A stretch of 59,665 nucleotides of DNA from Rhodoblastus sp. GTDB lineage: Bacteria > Pseudomonadota > Alphaproteobacteria > Rhizobiales > Beijerinckiaceae. Positions 48,304 to 57,137 of the stretch are shown piece by piece; position 1 is the stretch's first letter; each line of letters begins with the position of its first letter. The stretch lies in assembly GCF_019449565.1 (NCBI RefSeq), contig NZ_JAGRPM010000002.1, positions 1-59,665 of the forward strand, given 5' to 3'. The translations under genes and the position numbers were made by a program. The notes under the pieces are model-generated. The model saw only the letters and a program-made list of their open reading frames with translations, was not told the origin of the DNA and did not search any database.

Positions 48304-49166
48304 AGCGGGCCTGGATTATTGGCCTGATCGGCATGGCTACCGCCAGTCACCTGGCCCACGCGGAAATCGCGCCGGCCCCGGGGCGGCAGGACGCGCGCAT
48401 TCGCACGGTTCCCTATCAGCGCGACAATGTCGTCACCGTCTGGGGCACGCGCGGCGTTTCGACCATCGTCGTTTTCGCCGAAGACGAAAAAATCGAAACC
48501 GTGGCGCTCGGCGACTCGCTTGCCTGGCAGGCGGTTCCAGATCAGTCGAAGCGCTATCTGTTTATCAAGCCGCTCGAAAAGGATGCCGCGACCAATATGA
48601 CGGTCGTGACGCGCAAGCGGATTTACAGCTTTGTGCTTCGCGCCGGCGGCGGCGCCCAGCGCGTCGTTTTCAAGGTGCGATTCACCTATCCCGACGACGA
48701 AGCCGACGCCAAATTAATGGCGAAAGCCGAGGCCATGGCCGCCTTCCCGAATAAGCGCGCGGCGGAAAATTCGACCACGCGAAACTTCGATTATTCCTAC
48801 AAGGGCCATGTCACCGTCAAACCCCAGATCGTCTTCGACGACGGGACCAAGACCTACTTTCGCTTCGCCGGCGACGTGCCCGGCATTTTTGTTGTCAATG
48901 CCGATCGAACGGAAACCTTGGTGAACTATCGCCGCGAGGGCGAAATGGTCGTGGTCGACAAGACCGCGGGACAATGGACCATGCGCAATGGCGACGACAC
49001 CGCCTGCGTCTTCAATATGCGCGCGAAAAGCGAACCGGCGCCCGCTTCGACCGAAAAGGACGTCCAGCCCTATTTGCAAGCGCAGCACGCGCCCGAAGGC
49101 AATCGGCTCATGCGCATCCTGAGCGGCGAGACTTCATCCTCCAATCAAGATTCGACGGAGCGATAA
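48300..49166 (+). CDS. virB9: VirB9 T4SS core-complex protein
   Basis: 288 aa from ATG 48300 with a signal peptide (MATASHLAHA-EI). It contains DARIRTVPYQRDNVVTVWG, RYLFIKPLEKDAATNMTVVT and, near the end, PQIVFDDGTKTYFRF and LVNYRREGEMVVVD, all conserved VirB9 blocks. It lines the core channel in the periplasm/outer membrane. Confidence 0.92.
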   Translation: MKRAWIIGLIGMATASHLAHAEIAPAPGRQDARIRTVPYQRDNVVTVWGTRGVSTIVVFAEDEKIETVALGDSLAWQAVPDQSKRYLFIKPLEKDAATNMTVVTRKRIYSFVLRAGGGAQRVVFKVRFTYPDDEADAKLMAKAEAMAAFPNKRAAENSTTRNFDYSYKGHVTVKPQIVFDDGTKTYFRFAGDVPGIFVVNADRTETLVNYRREGEMVVVDKTAGQWTMRNGDDTACVFNMRAKSEPAPASTEKDVQPYLQAQHAPEGNRLMRILSGETSSSNQDSTER

Positions 49167-50507
49167 ATGGCCGATTTTGAAGAAGAGGCGAGGCTCGCCA
49201 GGGAAACCGTCACCCGCTCGGCTTCGAACCCCAACGCCGCCTTGGGCTTTCTCGCAGCCGTCGTCACGATCCTGGTGCTCGGGCTGATGTGGTACACATC
49301 GTCGCGGAAGGCGCCCCGTGTTCAGAACGCCGGCGAAGAATCTTTCGCCACCGCGCGTTTGCAGCCGGGCATGTCCTTCGACAAGCCTCTGCCGAAACCC
49401 GACGACAATAAGTTCGTGATCCCGCCGCCGGCGCCGACGCCGCCGCCGGCGCCGGTCGCGGAGATTCCGGCGACGCCGACGCCGCCCGTCGATGACAGCG
49501 AGGCCAAACGGCTGGCCGAGCTGGAGCGGCTACGTAAGGAGGAAGAGGCAAAGCGCGAGGCGCGCCTGCGCTCGCCCATGCTGGTCGTCAATGACAAGGA
49601 GGGCTTGGCCAGCGTTGACCCGGCCAAGGTCGGAACGGTTGAAAAGGACGATGATCCCAATCGCCGTTTCCTCGCCAATGCCGAACAGGATGTCACCCGC
49701 GCCCATGCCGTCAAATATAAGCGCACCGATGCTCTGGTCCCCCAGGGCTATATGATCCGGGGCGTGCTCGAAACGGCGATGCAGTCTGATTTGCCTGGCA
49801 ACGTCCGCGCTATCACCTCCGAGGACGTCTATTCCTTCGACGGCAGGCGCGTGCTGATCCCCAAGGGGACCATGCTGACGGGTGAATATCGTTCCGGGCT
49901 TACCCGCGGCCAGACCCGGGTCTTCGTCGTCTGGACACGCATGCTGCGCGCCGATGGCGTGTCGCTCATGCTGGGATCTTATGGGACCGACAGCCTCGGC
50001 CGCTCTGGCCTGACCGGCGAAGTGGACAATCATTTCCTGCAAAGATTTGGCAGTGCGGCCCTGCTGACCATTACCGGCGGCGTGGCGCAATTCGTCGGAA
50101 ATCTCGGAAACAACAATGCGACGACGGGCGCAACCTACGCCTATGACCCGAACACAGGCAACCTGATTCCCATCTCCAACACCGCCAATCAGACGCTTGC
50201 GACCGCGCGACAGATCGGAGCGCAGACGGCGGCCCAGAGCATTTCGCAAATGGCCCAGGAAGCCCTCAAGGACGAGATTCACATCCCCCCGACCATCTAT
50301 GTCGAGCAGGGCACCCGGATCATCGTCTTTGTGAAGCGCGATCTCGATTTTTCGGATCTTTACCCCGACCCGGTCAAAGAGGCCCTCAATGAACTCAAGC
50401 ACCCCCATAAGCGAACGGGGAGCCAAAGCGATCCCGCTCTGGGAGACGCTCCCGGTGTTTTTTCGGCAAGCGGCGGAGCCCATCCGGGTCTGGTTACAAA
50501 ACCCTGA
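49167..50507 (+). CDS. virB10: VirB10 T4SS core-complex protein
   Basis: 446 aa. One N-terminal membrane helix (NAALGFLAAVVTILVLGLMW), a Pro-rich stretch (PPPAPTPPPAPVAEIP), a charged coiled coil, then the VirB10 domain: YMIRGVLETAMQSDLPGNV, VLIPKGTMLTGEYRSG and YVEQGTRIIVFVKRDLDFS. It starts right after virB9. The frame continues 119 bp beyond the virB11 start, so its last about 40 residues overlap virB11. Confidence 0.92.
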   Translation: MADFEEEARLARETVTRSASNPNAALGFLAAVVTILVLGLMWYTSSRKAPRVQNAGEESFATARLQPGMSFDKPLPKPDDNKFVIPPPAPTPPPAPVAEIPATPTPPVDDSEAKRLAELERLRKEEEAKREARLRSPMLVVNDKEGLASVDPAKVGTVEKDDDPNRRFLANAEQDVTRAHAVKYKRTDALVPQGYMIRGVLETAMQSDLPGNVRAITSEDVYSFDGRRVLIPKGTMLTGEYRSGLTRGQTRVFVVWTRMLRADGVSLMLGSYGTDSLGRSGLTGEVDNHFLQRFGSAALLTITGGVAQFVGNLGNNNATTGATYAYDPNTGNLIPISNTANQTLATARQIGAQTAAQSISQMAQEALKDEIHIPPTIYVEQGTRIIVFVKRDLDFSDLYPDPVKEALNELKHPHKRTGSQSDPALGDAPGVFSASGGAHPGLVTKP

Positions 50508-51456
50508 TGTGATCGAAATCTGCGTCAACAAGCCGGGCGAAGTCTGGGTCGAAAGCCTCGGAAAGCCCGCCATGGAGCGCTTCGACGTTCCCGAGCTTTC
50601 GCAAGAAGCGGTCCAGCGTATCGCCGTCCACGTCGCCGGCCAGACCGACCAATCCGTCAATTCCTCCACCCCCCTCCTTTCGGCCGCCATGCCCCATGGC
50701 GAACGATTCCAGGGCGTCCTCTCGCCGGCCGCGCCGGCGGGAGGCGCCTTTTCCATCCGCAAGCAGGTCATCGCCAATCTCGATCTCGACGATTACTCAG
50801 GGATGGGGGCCTTCGATTATGTGAAGGTGCGCGGTCCGCGCACGCCGGATCTCGAGCATTTTCCCGAGGTCGAAACCGGGCTGGCGGAATTGCTCAAAGA
50901 TGTTTCGCGCGAGGGCGTGCGCAACGCGCTCAGCTTTGCGGTTAAAAACCATGTCACCTTGGTGATTTCGGGCGGCACGTCCTCCGGAAAAACGACCTTT
51001 TTGAACGCGCTGCTCAAAGAGGTCCCCGAAAGCGAGCGGGTGATTTCCATCGAGGACACGCGGGAGCTCAATCCGCCACAACCCAATTGGCTATCCATGC
51101 TCGCCTCCAAAGGCGGGCAGGGCAAGGCGCAGGTGACCATTCAGGACCTGCTCGAGGCCAGTCTGCGTCTACGCCCTGACCGACTGTTTCTAGGGGAAAT
51201 TCGCGGGGCGGAGGCCGCGACCTTTTTGCAAGCGGTCAACACCGGTCATCCCGGTTCGCTGACCACGCTTCACGCCGACAGCACTTTTGGGGCTTTCGAG
51301 CGTCTGGCGCTGATGACCCTGCAATCCGAGCTGAAACTGACCAAGGCCGAGATCATGGATTATGTGCGCTCCGTCGTGCCCATGGTCGTGCAATTGCGCC
51401 GGCGCCCGACGCGTGGCGTCGCCGAGATTTATTTTCGCGGGTTCAACAACGTATAG
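50389..51456 (+). CDS. virB11: VirB11 T4SS hexameric ATPase
   Basis: 355 aa from ATG 50389, inside virB10; a GTG at 50455 is another option. N-terminal domain IRVWLQNPDVIEICVNKPGE; Walker A SGGTSSGKTT (194-203); IEDTRELNPPQPNWLSM; GEIRGAEAATFLQAVNTGHPG. It is the traffic ATPase that switches between pilus building and DNA transfer. Confidence 0.93.
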   Translation: MNSSTPISERGAKAIPLWETLPVFFRQAAEPIRVWLQNPDVIEICVNKPGEVWVESLGKPAMERFDVPELSQEAVQRIAVHVAGQTDQSVNSSTPLLSAAMPHGERFQGVLSPAAPAGGAFSIRKQVIANLDLDDYSGMGAFDYVKVRGPRTPDLEHFPEVETGLAELLKDVSREGVRNALSFAVKNHVTLVISGGTSSGKTTFLNALLKEVPESERVISIEDTRELNPPQPNWLSMLASKGGQGKAQVTIQDLLEASLRLRPDRLFLGEIRGAEAATFLQAVNTGHPGSLTTLHADSTFGAFERLALMTLQSELKLTKAEIMDYVRSVVPMVVQLRRRPTRGVAEIYFRGFNNV

Positions 51457-51465
51457 GGCAGGGAC

Positions 51466-53847
51466 ATGCGGACCGCGCTTTATCTGATCGGAGCGGTTCT
51501 CGCCGCCTTGGCGCTGTTTCTGGTCTGGGAGGCGGCTTATTGCGTCACTGTCGCTTGGTATTCGCACAGCTGGGCGCTTTGGGCCCATTTCGCCAAAGGC
51601 CAGGAATTGTTGCTGCCGATCCAGTCGGCGCTCCATGAATGGGGAAATCCCGCAGTCAAGAAACTGGTGGCCCGCGCCACGCTGGGTTCGTTGATTTGCA
51701 CGCTCCTGGTCGGCGCAATCGTCGCCCAAATCGTCCAGAACTTGCGTGGCGTCGTCTCGCCCAAAGGCGGCGCCCGGCTGGCGAACGCGCGGGATCTGCG
51801 CAAGGCCGACCTATTTGCCGGCAAGCCCGGCTATTCCATCTTCCTCGGCCGTTTTGGCGGCAAGGATGTGCGCTATTCGGGTCCAAGCCATATTTATGTG
51901 AATGGGCCGACGCGCGCCGGTAAGGGCGTCGGCTTCGTTTTGCCCAATGCGCTGGAGTGGCGCGGCTCGCTGATCGGTCTCGATATCAAGCGGGAGATGT
52001 GGGCGGAGATAGGCGCGGCGCGCGCCGCCCTTGGCCAGCATATATTCCTGTTCTCGCCCGGCTCTCCGGAATCGCATCGCTGGAATCCGCTCGATCTCGT
52101 CGCCCCCTGGCCGGAGCGGGCGACCGATCTGACCAATATCGCCCGCAGCCTGATCCCGACGCCGGAGACCGGTGACGCCTATTGGGCGGAAACCGCGCGC
52201 GGCCTGTTCGCCGGTCTCATGGGCTATGTGCTCGACAGCGAGGCGACGTCGAAAACCCGGACCATCAAGGCGGCGCTGAAACTGATGAGCCAGGGCCGCA
52301 GCCTCGCCGCGGTGATGGCGGACGCCATCGTCAATGAACCTGAGCTCAACTTATTCGTCGTGGATAAATTCCGGCAGCACATCGGCCGCGAAGAAAAGCA
52401 GCGCATGTCCTTCGAGGCTCACATCGTCACAGCGCTCGACGCCTGGAACAATCAGCTCGTCGATGCCGCCACCAGCCGGAGCGATTTCAACATCGCCGAT
52501 CTGCGCAGGAAGCCGTTCACAATCCTGATCGGAACGCCGGTCGGAAATTTCGGCTCGGTCGAGGCCGTCGTTCGGCTGCTGATACAACAGGTTCACGATG
52601 TGCTGTTACGAAGCCTGCCCGGTCTCGACGAACCATACAAACTGCTGCTTATGCTCGACGAGTTCTACCAGTTCGGTCGCATGCCGGAAATTGTAGATCG
52701 CGCCCCTCTTGTCGCTGGCTATGGCTTTCAGATCGTTGTCATCGCCCAAGGTCTCACCCAATTGGACGTGCGCTATGGCAAGCCGACCCGCGACATGCTG
52801 ATCGGCAATATGGACGTAAAACTCTTGATTGGCGTCGGCGACGAGACCACCGCCAAATATTGTTCCGAGGAGATTGGCAAGCAATTCGTGCGGCGGGAGA
52901 GTTGGGGCGCCTCGGTTGGGGGAGGAGGCCTTGTCGGCGGCTTTCCGCGCGCCAGTCGAACCACCCAGGGGCGCTGGGAACTGGACGCGATCATGCCCTC
53001 TGAAACTCTCCGCCGCCTGGATTCGAAAAAATCGGTGCTGCTGGCGCGCGCCCAATATGCGGCGGTGCTCGATAAAATCAATTTTTTCAACGACGGGCGA
53101 TACAAAAAGGCCGTCAAAGCGGCGGCGGGATTTGCCGCGCGCCTGAATGTGCCGCCGGTCACCGAAGCCATCACGCCTACGGCCGAAGCCGCGCTTGTCA
53201 CGCCCAGCGTCGATCTTCGCGCTAGCTCGCATAAGGCCGCCTTCGACCGCGTGATGGCTGCCGCCGTCGAAGTCTTCGAGGATTTGACGCCCTTTCACGC
53301 CGCCTTTGTGGCCGCCATGAATGAACGTGGCAGCGCAGCCGTCGCCGAATTGTGCCAACGGCTGCGCACGGAGCCAGAGACCATCGCTGAGCTGAAATCC
53401 CGCCGAAGTCTGGGCCGCGCAACAAGTCACGAAGCGCTGACGCAAAACTTGCGCGCAGAGATTATCGCGGCGCGCAATGCGTTGAACGCCGATCGCGCCG
53501 AAAGGGCGCCGGCGGAATCTGCGACGAAGGGAGCGACCAACGCAACTGATGCGATTGGCGCTATAGCGGATGTCGATTCGACCGCGCTTATCGCCTTGCA
53601 GACTCCTACGGACAACAGCAGCGCGGGCGGCTCTACGGAAGCCCAAAACGACGTCGCCAAGCTAGTCGACGCCATTGGCGAAGATACGGACTCCTGGACG
53701 AGCGAGGTAAAGGCAAGGGTCGAGGCCACGCTTCGCGAGGGTTCGGGTCGCACCGCCTTTGAGAAGACAATGCAAAGCCTCAGAAGCTCGACGGAGATGT
53801 TTGAGGACACGCCTGACGATTTACCGACGATTTTGAAAGGCGTCTAA
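51466..53847 (+). CDS. virD4: VirD4/TraG coupling protein
   Basis: 793 aa. Two N-terminal membrane segments (about 5-25 and 72-92), Walker A GPTRAGKGVG (147-156), GLDIKREMWAEIGA, a Walker B region LLLMLDEFYQFGRMPEIV and VIAQGLTQLDVRYG. It brings relaxase-bound DNA to the T4SS. About 150-200 residues at the C-terminus are Ala/Thr/Glu-rich and go beyond the conserved core; they may define substrate choice. No relaxase gene is in the window. Confidence 0.92.
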   Translation: MRTALYLIGAVLAALALFLVWEAAYCVTVAWYSHSWALWAHFAKGQELLLPIQSALHEWGNPAVKKLVARATLGSLICTLLVGAIVAQIVQNLRGVVSPKGGARLANARDLRKADLFAGKPGYSIFLGRFGGKDVRYSGPSHIYVNGPTRAGKGVGFVLPNALEWRGSLIGLDIKREMWAEIGAARAALGQHIFLFSPGSPESHRWNPLDLVAPWPERATDLTNIARSLIPTPETGDAYWAETARGLFAGLMGYVLDSEATSKTRTIKAALKLMSQGRSLAAVMADAIVNEPELNLFVVDKFRQHIGREEKQRMSFEAHIVTALDAWNNQLVDAATSRSDFNIADLRRKPFTILIGTPVGNFGSVEAVVRLLIQQVHDVLLRSLPGLDEPYKLLLMLDEFYQFGRMPEIVDRAPLVAGYGFQIVVIAQGLTQLDVRYGKPTRDMLIGNMDVKLLIGVGDETTAKYCSEEIGKQFVRRESWGASVGGGGLVGGFPRASRTTQGRWELDAIMPSETLRRLDSKKSVLLARAQYAAVLDKINFFNDGRYKKAVKAAAGFAARLNVPPVTEAITPTAEAALVTPSVDLRASSHKAAFDRVMAAAVEVFEDLTPFHAAFVAAMNERGSAAVAELCQRLRTEPETIAELKSRRSLGRATSHEALTQNLRAEIIAARNALNADRAERAPAESATKGATNATDAIGAIADVDSTALIALQTPTDNSSAGGSTEAQNDVAKLVDAIGEDTDSWTSEVKARVEATLREGSGRTAFEKTMQSLRSSTEMFEDTPDDLPTILKGV

Positions 53848-54088
53848 CATATGACGTCAGTCCGCCTTAGCCTTGGGAGCTAAATATAGTGATCGGACGC
53901 GGATGCTCAGCTGCTCGGTGCCGCCGATGCCTCCACCAACGGCCCGTTCGGCGCAAAGCGGCCGTTGCCTGAGCGGGAAATTTTGACCCCAGGCGGTCAT
54001 TCGCCGAACTTGCCGGCGCATCCAAACGGTAGCTGAAAGCCGCCATTCCCGATCGAGGTCAGAATAGCCGTTATTTGACGCCGCGGCA
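53848..54088. other. Gap between virD4 and the ars operon
   Basis: No gene supported. Short GC-rich complementary stretches (GGCCGTTGCC; CGGCCCGTTCGGCG) are present but do not form a clear terminator with a T run. Confidence 0.4.
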
Positions 54089-54130
54089 TTGTCTTGCGTC
54101 CGACATATTTATCCGATAATCTGGATATAT
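54089..54130 (+). promoter_or_regulatory. arsR promoter and ArsR operator (leaderless start)
   Basis: ATTTATCC-GATAATCT-GGATATAT (54107-54130) is an imperfect inverted repeat; its centre holds a -10-like GATAAT (54115-54120) with a TTGCGT at 54094-54099 as a possible -35 (15 bp). The arsR ATG (54129) is 8 nt after the -10, so transcription would begin near or at the start codon. The same operator pattern recurs at 56981-57004. Confidence 0.65.
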
Positions 54131-54497
54131 GAAAGAAACTTCAGCTCTCGCCGCCCTTGCGGCCCTGTCTCAGGCGACACGCCTGCAAACTTTTCGGCTC
54201 CTCGTCGCGCGTGAACCCGAAGGCGTTCCCGCCGGCGAGTTGGCTCGCTTGGTTGGCGTGCCGCAGAACACTATGTCGGCGCATCTGTCGATCCTGGCCA
54301 ACGCCGGTCTGATCAGCGGCGAGCGCCAAAGCCGGTCGATCATCTACCGCGCCGACCTCGCCATGTTTCGGGAAGTCGTCCTTTTCCTGCTGAAGGATTG
54401 TTGCGGTGGCCGCCCGGACGTCTGCGCGCCGGTTCTGGCCGATCTCATTCCTTGTTGTCCGTCCGGATCTCATCAGGACGACCACGATCATCAATGA
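54129..54497 (+). CDS. arsR: ArsR-family arsenic-responsive repressor
   Basis: 122 aa winged-helix protein. ALSQATRLQTFRLLV opens the domain; the recognition helix region is VPQNTMSAHLSILANAGLIS. Instead of the ELCVC site there are Cys near the C-terminus (C91, C92, C99, C109, C110), reminiscent of As(III) sites of the Acidithiobacillus-type ArsR. The tail is His/Asp-rich. No ribosome site precedes the ATG, fitting a leaderless mRNA. Confidence 0.88.
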   Translation: MKETSALAALAALSQATRLQTFRLLVAREPEGVPAGELARLVGVPQNTMSAHLSILANAGLISGERQSRSIIYRADLAMFREVVLFLLKDCCGGRPDVCAPVLADLIPCCPSGSHQDDHDHQ

Positions 54498-54612
54498 TTC
54501 GTGCGCCCGGCGATCGCTGGCCGCAACCGGATGAGAACCGGTGATTGCGCCTGGTTTGCTCCGACCCGCCAATGTCCAAATTCAACCGCAGGCGTGTCGC
54601 CGGAGTAATGTT

Positions 54613-55686
54613 ATGTCGAAATTCGAACGCTACCTGACCCTCTGGGTTCTGCTTTGCATTATCGTGGGCATCACCCTCGGCCATTTCCTCCCTGGCGTCT
54701 TTCAGGCTATTGGCGCTGCGGAAATCGCCAAGGTCAACCTGCCGGTCGCAGTTTTGATCTGGCTGATGATCATCCCGATGTTGGTCAAGATCGATTTTGC
54801 CGCGCTGTCGCAGGTCGCGCAACATTGGCGCGGCATCGGCGTGACCTTGTTCATCAACTGGGCGGTCAAGCCCTTCTCTATGGCCTTGCTTGGCTGGCTG
54901 TTCATCGGTTGGCTGTTCCGGGGGCGTCTTCCAGCCGACCAGATCGACAGCTACATCGCTGGCTTGATCCTGCTGGCCGCCGCGCCATGCACGGCGATGG
55001 TCTTCGTCTGGAGCAATCTCTGCAAGGGCGAGCCGCATTTCACGCTGAGCCAGGTCGCGCTCAACGACGTCATCATGGTCGTCGCCTTCGCGCCAATCGT
55101 TGGGCTGCTGCTGGGGCTGTCCTCGATCACGGTGCCATGGGAGACGTTGCTGCTGTCGGTTGTCCTCTACATCATCGTGCCCGTCATCATCGCCCAGGCC
55201 ATTCGGAGAAGTCTGATCGCAAGGGGCGGCGAGGCGGCGCTGACGAATTTGCTGAACACCCTTCAGCCCCTGTCGCTCGTGGCGCTGCTGGCGACGTTGG
55301 TCCTACTGTTCGGATTCCAGGGCGAGCAAATCCTGGCGCAACCGCTGATCATCGTCCTGCTCGCGGTTCCGATCCTGATCCAGGTCTATTTCAACGCTGG
55401 GCTCGCGTACCTTCTCAATCGCATGACCGGCGAAGCCCATTGCGTCGCCGGCCCCTCGGCTCTCATCGGCGCCAGCAATTTCTTCGAACTGGCCGTCGCC
55501 GCCGCCATCAGCCTGTTCGGCTTCCACTCCGGCGCCGCTTTAGCTACGGTCGTGGGCGTGCTGATCGAAGTGCCGGTGATGCTGTCGGTCGTCAATATCG
55601 TGAACCGGACGCGTGGCTGGTATGAATCCGGCGCCGCCGTCCGCCGCGTCGCCGCTGAAAATCTCAAGGAGAAGACTGTTGGCTGA
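54613..55686 (+). CDS. acr3: ACR3-type arsenite efflux permease
   Basis: 357 aa from ATG 54613 (MSKFERYLTLWVL), ten predicted membrane helices. The conserved Cys is in AAAPCTAMVFVWSN (C126), and SALIGASNFFELAVA carries the conserved Glu of a late helix. It exports As(III) using the proton gradient, possibly with ArsA. The stop TGA lies within a TTGGCTGA that also holds the arsC start. Confidence 0.93.
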   Translation: MSKFERYLTLWVLLCIIVGITLGHFLPGVFQAIGAAEIAKVNLPVAVLIWLMIIPMLVKIDFAALSQVAQHWRGIGVTLFINWAVKPFSMALLGWLFIGWLFRGRLPADQIDSYIAGLILLAAAPCTAMVFVWSNLCKGEPHFTLSQVALNDVIMVVAFAPIVGLLLGLSSITVPWETLLLSVVLYIIVPVIIAQAIRRSLIARGGEAALTNLLNTLQPLSLVALLATLVLLFGFQGEQILAQPLIIVLLAVPILIQVYFNAGLAYLLNRMTGEAHCVAGPSALIGASNFFELAVAAAISLFGFHSGAALATVVGVLIEVPVMLSVVNIVNRTRGWYESGAAVRRVAAENLKEKTVG

Positions 55687-56113
55687 GGATATGAAGGTGG
55701 TCATCCATCACAATCCCGATTGCGGCACGTCGCGCAACGCCCTCGCCATCATCGAGGCCGCCGGCTATCGCCCGACCGTGATCGAATATCTCACGACCGG
55801 CTGGACGAAACCGCAGCTCGAAGGCCTGTTCGCGGCCGCAGGATTGACGCCGCGCGAGGCGCTGCGGACGTCGAAGTCGCCCGCCGCCGAACTCGGTCTG
55901 CTCGACCCGGCGGTCGACGGCGAGGCGCTGCTCGACGCCATGATTGCGCACCCGGTCCTCGTCAACCGACCGATCGTCTGCACCGCCAAGGGCGTCAGGC
56001 TTTGCCGCCCCAGCGAGGCCGTGCTGGATTTGCTCGACGGCCTGCCGCCGGGGCCGATGGCCAAGGAAGACGGCCAGTTGCTGATCGACGCGGAGGGCAA
56101 GCGCGTTGGCTGA
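55679..56113 (+). CDS. arsC: Arsenate reductase, glutaredoxin-coupled type
   Basis: 144 aa from a TTG that overlaps the acr3 stop and has AAGGAGA 5-6 bp upstream; an ATG at 55691 is the alternative. [16 protein letters not shown] holds the catalytic Cys (C15 from the TTG, C11 from the ATG), as in E. coli R773 Ars[28 protein letters not shown] and [18 protein letters not shown] are family blocks split by spacing. It reduces As(V) to As(III) with glutathione/glutaredoxin. Confidence 0.9.
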   Translation: MAEDMKVVIHHNPDCGTSRNALAIIEAAGYRPTVIEYLTTGWTKPQLEGLFAAAGLTPREALRTSKSPAAELGLLDPAVDGEALLDAMIAHPVLVNRPIVCTAKGVRLCRPSEAVLDLLDGLPPGPMAKEDGQLLIDAEGKRVG

Positions 56114-56828
56114 ACATCTGGACCCGACCCCGAACCTCGATAAAGCCTGTTTCTCGTCTATCGACGAGAAAGCACTGTTCGACGCGCCACGCCAAACTCA
56201 TGGGCCAAAAATCCTGCTGTTGTATGGCTCGTTGCGGAAGCGCTCCTTCAGCCGGCTGGTGAGCGAGGAGGCCGCGCGCATCCTGCATCGCTTCGGCGCC
56301 GAGACCCGGACCTTCAATCCGAGCGGCCTGCCATTGCCCGACGATTCCGAGGCCGACAATACCAAGGTCGCGGAACTGCGCGAACTCGTCGCCTGGTGCG
56401 AAGGCATGGTCTGGTGCTCGCCCGAGCGCCACGGCGCGATGACCGGGGTCATGAAGGCGCAAATAGACTGGATTCCCTTGACGCTCGGCGCCGTCCGGCC
56501 GACGCAGGGCAAGACGCTCGCCGTGATGCAGGTTTGCGGCGGCTCCCAATCCTTCAACGCCGTCAACCAGATGCGGATTCTTGGGCGCTGGATGCGGATG
56601 ATCACCATCCCCAACCAGTCCTCTGTCGCCAAGGCTTTCGCGGAATTCGACGACCACGACCGGATGAAGCCCTCGGCCTATTACGACCGCGTTGTCGACG
56701 TTATGGAAGAATTGGTCAAGTTCACGCTATTGACGCGCGACCGCTCCGACTATCTCGTCGACCGTTATTCCGAGCGCAAGGAAAGCGCCGAGGAACTTTC
56801 GAAGAGGGTCAACCAGCGGTCCATCTGA
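56106..56828 (+). CDS. arsH: ArsH, NADPH-dependent organoarsenical oxidase
   Basis: 240 aa from a TTG in another TTGGCTGA overlapping the arsC stop, with GGAGGG upstream. [20 protein letters not shown] is the FMN phosphate loop; [20 protein letters not shown] and [20 protein letters not shown] are diagnostic. ArsH oxidises methylarsenite to methylarsenate using FMN and NADPH. Confidence 0.93.
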   Translation: MAEHLDPTPNLDKACFSSIDEKALFDAPRQTHGPKILLLYGSLRKRSFSRLVSEEAARILHRFGAETRTFNPSGLPLPDDSEADNTKVAELRELVAWCEGMVWCSPERHGAMTGVMKAQIDWIPLTLGAVRPTQGKTLAVMQVCGGSQSFNAVNQMRILGRWMRMITIPNQSSVAKAFAEFDDHDRMKPSAYYDRVVDVMEELVKFTLLTRDRSDYLVDRYSERKESAEELSKRVNQRSI

Positions 56829-56967
56829 ACGGTCACATGCAGCAGCCGACAAGGATATGCTGGACGCTCCTGGCAGTTGGCTGAAGTCACTGGATGGCCG
56901 CGGTCGATTGAACGGTCGTTGCATTCGGCCGTCGTCGCGAAGCGAAGCTGATCTGCGAACTCTTTCC

Positions 56968-57004
56968 TTGCCGACTTACAATATATCCTATAATCTGGAT
57001 ATAT
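56968..57004 (+). promoter_or_regulatory. Second ars promoter with perfect ArsR operator
   Basis: ATATATCC (56981-56988), TATAATCT and GGATATAT (56997-57004) form a perfect 8-bp inverted repeat around a consensus -10 TATAAT (56989-56994); TTGCCG at 56968-56973 is a possible -35. An ATG at 57003 in the right arm opens only a six-codon frame (MDSTEI, then stop). It should give arsC2-arsD-arsA their own arsenic-inducible promoter. Confidence 0.7.
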
Positions 57005-57137
57005 GGACAGTACTGAGATCTGAACGCCGGAATCGACTTCGGCGGCAGCCAGACATCCATCCGATTGCGCGCCGTCGCGGGTTCTTGCGCCGATGTCTGC
57101 AGAAATTCAACCGCTGCCGTCCGAAAGGGCTCATGTC

